In this document: piece after piece, positions 60,343 through 64,000 of the stretch
Layout: each line of letters opens with the position of its first letter
Numbering within the stretch: position 1 is the stretch's first letter
Assembly: GCA_011634665.1 (NCBI GenBank)
Contig: WAEK01000002.1
Location: 3,180,501-3,244,500 of the forward strand
Length of the DNA: 64,000 nt
DNA from: Mortierella sp. BCC40632
Lineage: Eukaryota > Mortierellomycota > Mortierellomycetes > Mortierellales > Mortierellaceae
Direction of reading: 5' to 3'
Program-made: the position numbers and the translations under genes
The notes under the pieces: generated by a model
Databases searched by the model: none
Told to the model about the DNA's origin: nothing
Seen by the model: the letters and a program-made list of their open reading frames with translations, nothing else

Positions 60343-63178
60343 CTACAATTCCTGGACATAGTTGCCTATGAGAAGATTGTAGCCAGAAAAAAACATTAAT
60401 AATAGCAATAAAAACAATATAAAGGCGGGATCAGTATCCATTTTCAAGAAGGGAGAAAAGAAATCATCTTCACTATCATCATCATCATCATCATCATCAT
60501 CACCATCACCATCACCATCATCATCACCATCATAGCCAAGAAACCTATCTAAACTCACCTGGAAAGATTCCTTGTGCACCATTCAATCGTCCCGTCCACC
60601 AACCATCCTGGTTTGGTGTCCGATCAATAAGCTCAATCCTGTCATCCTTCCGGAACGTAAGATCACCTTGTTGTTGTGCATCATAATCATACAAGGCCTG
60701 CACCATCTTGGGCCCCGCTCCCAATCTCCTTGGCACAGGAGGTGGAGGTCCCTTCTTTGTAGCGGCTGACATTTGTGCATTAAAGCTATTCAATGCATGA
60801 GACGTCGCTGCTGCTGCTGCCGTGGCAGCAATCGTGCCCGAGATCGATGGTGCTAGATGAATATTGACATTGCTCGGTCCACGGTATCCAGATACATTCG
60901 TGCTCGCTCCCGGTGCTGCCGCCTCATTTTGAACTGCATTGTAGGCTGGCGGAGCTGGATCTTCGGCCGGGGCAGCTCTTGGAGCGGCTGAGGATGCGCT
61001 GGCCCCTGTCTGCCAGGGTTTGGCTCCCGCAGTAGGCGATCGTTGCCAAGGCTTGGCGCCTGCTGCTGGAGCTGCTTGCCAGGGTTTATGACCAGCTGCT
61101 GGGGAAGTGGGTGCTGCCTGGGGTGGGGGTGAATATCCAGAAGAAGGAACAGCACCATAGGCGCGCGGCGAGCCAGGTGCAGATCCCGATTCACTTGTTT
61201 CGTAGGCTGGGCGTCCATACTTGCTCGTGTAAGCTAAATTTTGTCAATAAAGAAAGAGATCTGGTCACGAGCTGCCCACAGAGAATGAGAGAGAACGTGT
61301 GTGACCAGGATATGTAGAATTTCAATCGACTTACTGGCCGTGACAGACTTTTTGGTGATCGACTCGACCGACTCGATTGTGGGTGTGATATCGGCCCTAC
61401 GGGCCTCATATCCTTGGAGGACATCCATGCTCAGATCGTAATAGCCGCTTCTTGACAGTGGCTCGATACGGTCTAGCATGATGTTGTAGATCCTTGTCTG
61501 CAAATAGTAGAGTGAGTTGAAGATGGGCTCCATCAATTGCGTCCTGTAGTAGAAGAATCCTGGCAGTTCGTCGCGCAATAATCCGTTCAGTCCCTCGTAG
61601 TCGGCTGTAGCAACCTCAAGTTGTGATTCCAGCTACAGAGCAGAGGAAAGGAAGAAAGTAAAAAGGTTCGACATGAGATTGCAGGATTTGTTTCTAAATG
61701 CAAATTACAAGAAGACTCGGACCCCAGAAAAGGCAGCTGAGAGGAAGAGTGAATCGCCTACCTTAAAGATCTGCTTCTCGTCGCTGAGAGTACGATCTTT
61801 CTTGTCCTGAAGCTTCTTGAGTGAGATTCGGAAGCGGTCGTAGTCGATGAGTTTATGGTCGCGCTTTGTGATCGTTTTCCGGATCATCTTCATGATTGTC
61901 TGCATCTCTTGCAAGGGCATGACCACCGATGTCTCTAGTTTATCCTTTTAAAACGAGAAGACGTGTATTTGAAGGGCGCCAAGAAAAGTTAGACTTGCAA
62001 AAAAAAAAAAAAAAAAAAAAAGCGTGTCGGCCAAAAAAAAAATTAAAGAATTTCAACTCACCACTTCAGGCAAGAGAATATCTCTAGTCTCTCGCATGAC
62101 CGCCTGAAAGTCATTCACGGCCTGGATGGATTCGGGGGCGGTCTGAGCTCTGCGGGGTGTCACCTCACCAGTAGGCATCTCCAGGTTTGGCTCATAGATC
62201 TCTGCAAGGACAATACCGAACTCGGCCTGATGATTCAGCATGGCTGTTTGATCAGGTTTAGTTTGGATGTAGGGGTATTTTAAAAAGAGAGAGAGAGAAA
62301 AAGAAAGAGAAAGTGAGAGAGAAAGTGGGCTCAGTCAGTTGAAGAAAGGGAGAGAGAGAGACACACACACACGATTACCCATGCGCAGTTACACAGTCGA
62401 CCGTTCCCGTTCCTTCCTTTCGTCATTGACTTCATCCGGTTTTCTGGAATGCATTTCTCCCCCTCTATCTCTCTCCCTGTCTCCGTCCAGACTCTTACCT
62501 GTCACGCAATCACGATACTTGCAAACATCTGTGAGAAGATTTGCGGTGACCTTTTCACAGGTAGTGAACTTGTTGTTCATCTCCTTGAACTCGATATCCG
62601 TCGTTTCTGGAGTTGTGGGTTTCAATATATATATATATATAAGGAGAGCACACGACAAGTACAAAGAATAGAGCACCGCGTCGATCGTCAGTAAAGCATA
62701 CATGGAATAGTGTAGAAAATCGACCACAGCCCGCATCATTTGTCTCTCCTTCGCCTTCTCCTTCTTATTCTTCTCTTCCTCTCCCGAAAATTAACAAGGC
62801 CTTGATGGAGATTTCTTGGCACGACTGATGGTCGCTGTCGCATTCGAGTCCAGTGAACGCTCGATCCTTTTTGTCTATGCCTCATTATCAGAGTGTCCAA
62901 CACTAATACTAAGAGCCAGAGCTGTTGATGTCGATGGCCTTACCATCGCGAATACCGGTTTTCGTCGAGAGTGTGTGAGGGAGCCGGGAAACGGCCTTAG
63001 TGAATCCCTTCCTTTAGTTTTTTTTGGATCACAGTCGTACGGGAAAGAGAGAAAGAGAGAAAGAAAGAAGGAGAGAGAGAGAGAGAGAGAGACCATAGGA
63101 AGAGTCAATATCGTAAACACTTGAAGGAGAGAAAAAGAGAGAGGTTTCTTTCGGAGACTTTCTTACTCACCAGCTCAT
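60343..63178 (-). CDS. BAR-SH3 amphiphysin-like protein (Rvs167/Hob1 type)
   Basis: Eight exons fit: 63178-63171 (only 8 nt of coding), 63011-62944, 62606-62499, 62243-62062, 61944-61762, 61632-61335, 61233-60559 and 60365-60343, giving 514 aa. The start MSWKGFTKAVSRLPHTLSTKTG is the Hob1/Rvs167 N-terminal amphipathic helix. The BAR domain (to about residue 240) includes DIEFKEMNNKF, QAVMRETRDILLPEV and RDHKLIDYDRFRISLKKLQDKKDRTLSDEKQIFK. It forms a curved dimer that tubulates membrane during endocytic vesicle scission. A Pro/Ala-rich linker with three KPWQ repeats follows. The C-terminal SH3 domain (about 455-512) shows ALYDYDAQQQGDLTF, DGWWTGRLNGAQGIFPGNYV and ends QEL. The final intron splits the SH3 domain just before GNYV and contains a CAT repeat. 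Such proteins bind actin-patch and dynamin-pathway partners through SH3. Confidence 0.96.
60476..60532. repeat. CAT trinucleotide repeat in the last intron of the BAR-SH3 gene
   Basis: Alternating ATC and ACC triplets (CATCAT/CACCAT) over about 57 nt lie between exons 7 and 8. Confidence 0.85.
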
Positions 63179-63391
63179 GGTGTGTTGTCAAGTACTGTCG
63201 TGGGTGGGTGTTAGGGTAGTGGGGGAGAGTGAAGGAGAAAGGGGTGAAGGAGCAATGACTCTGATCTGCTACTGAATGGGCGTGGTCAATGAGATGGGTG
63301 GAGTGGGGATATTGTAGCAATGGACAAGAGATCAGAAGGGCGAAGAGAAAAAAAAAAAAAAGACGGAAAAAATGTCTCGCTCCTCTTTCTT

Positions 63392-63428
<37 letters not shown>

Positions 63429-63746
63429 GTCCTCTCTCTCTACGCTCCCCGCCTTCTTCCTTGGGCTATTGCATTCTAGAGCAAGTCACAGAGACTTTTA
63501 CTTTTGACACGAGGATCCGCATCTTTTGACCAATTAGTCTCGACCATCTCTTGCCAACACCCACACAGGAATTATCGGGCACCATCTCTACTCTAACAAG
63601 GGAAAAGGGTCACGGAAGCAAATAAGGAAGAAAGAAAGAAAAAAAGAAAAAAAAAAGAAAAAAGAAACATTCTTAACTTCAGGACCAGATACGGACGCGT
63701 TCATCAATCAAAACTGTATATAGCTTCTTTCCATTACTCTCCCATC
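63179..63746. promoter_or_regulatory. Short bidirectional promoter (BAR-SH3 / RabGGTase beta)
   Basis: Only 568 bp separate the two divergent start codons. The region contains a CT microsatellite (63385-63427) and A-rich DNA near 63630-63665. Both genes serve membrane traffic, so shared regulation is possible but not shown. Confidence 0.5.
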
Positions 63747-63887
63747 ATGACCACACACACAACCAACCCTTCTAATGTGGATCCTGCACCCGAACTATTG
63801 CTCGATCTCCATGTCAAGTACATCAAAAGCCTCGACACTGTAGGTCTATCGACCCACAAGTCCATTTTATCGTGCCTATCTTTTTTT

Positions 63888-63924
<37 letters not shown>

Positions 63925-64000
63925 CCCAGTCTTGATAACCTCCAAGCGTCTTTTTTTTTGTCTCGGAACAATATCTTTTTTAGAAAAAGAACGACTTGGA
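63747..64000 (+). CDS. Rab geranylgeranyltransferase beta subunit (5' part, cut by window edge)
   Basis: Exon 1 (63747-63839) encodes MTTHTTNPSNVDPAPELLLD and then LHVKYIKSLDT. After a 144-nt intron containing about 40 T, exon 2 begins at 63984 with KKNDLE and leaves the window. ELLLDxHVKYIxSLDTKKND is the N-terminal signature of RabGGTase beta (Bet2/RABGGTB), which with the alpha subunit and Rab escort protein attaches geranylgeranyl groups to Rab C-termini. Only 36 codons are visible, so catalytic zinc ligands cannot be checked. The exon join keeps phase 0. The short N-terminal extension before PELLLD is unremarkable. Confidence 0.85.

Overview
This is a nuclear segment of a filamentous fungus. 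Genes are interrupted by many GT-AG introns (mostly 100-500 nt, a few over 1 kb). Promoters and introns are full of long CT/GA microsatellites and A/T homopolymers, and the proteins are typical fungal housekeeping proteins with long serine-rich extensions. The combination of a DENND6 homologue, a UBE2J1-type E2, an LPMO-like secreted protein starting with mature His-Ser and the pyrimidine-rich promoters suggests an early-diverging lineage, most likely Mortierellomycota (Mortierella sensu lato). That placement is inference from style and recall, not from a search. I see no transposons, rRNA, tRNA or CRISPR arrays.

Seventeen protein-coding genes can be supported, 15 complete and one cut at each window edge. 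Exon structures were assembled by hand by matching splice phases to family conservation. Left part (1-28 kb): an UNC93-like MFS transporter running off the left edge; a divergent FHA/coiled-coil/tail-anchored SLMAP-type (STRIPAK) protein; a huge serine-rich protein of unknown function; a DENND6-type Rab regulator; a peroxisomal acyl-CoA oxidase. Middle (28-50 kb): a Baeyer-Villiger-type flavin monooxygenase; a mitochondrial carrier with a large matrix-loop insertion; the AP-3 beta adaptin; eIF5A; a secreted LPMO-like copper-protein candidate; L-2-hydroxyglutarate dehydrogenase; a YjbQ-family protein. Right part (51-64 kb): TFIIB; the ESCRT-II subunit Vps36; an ER-anchored UBE2J-type E2; a BAR-SH3 amphiphysin (Rvs167/Hob1 type); the start of the Rab geranylgeranyltransferase beta subunit, cut by the right edge.

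There are no operons. By theme, many of the genes serve endomembrane traffic: DENND6 (Rab regulation), AP-3 beta (vacuolar cargo), Vps36 (multivesicular bodies), BAR-SH3 (endocytosis), RabGGTase beta (Rab prenylation) and UBE2J (ERAD). Three others are metabolic: acyl-CoA oxidase, L2HGDH and the mitochondrial carrier. Points worth a second look are a 7-nt candidate microexon in the LPMO-like gene that misses the reading frame by one base, splice acceptors preceded by poly(A), a GC-AG intron in DENND6, two alternative hydrophobic tails in the SLMAP-type gene, and a diverged 55-60 bp direct repeat upstream of that gene.
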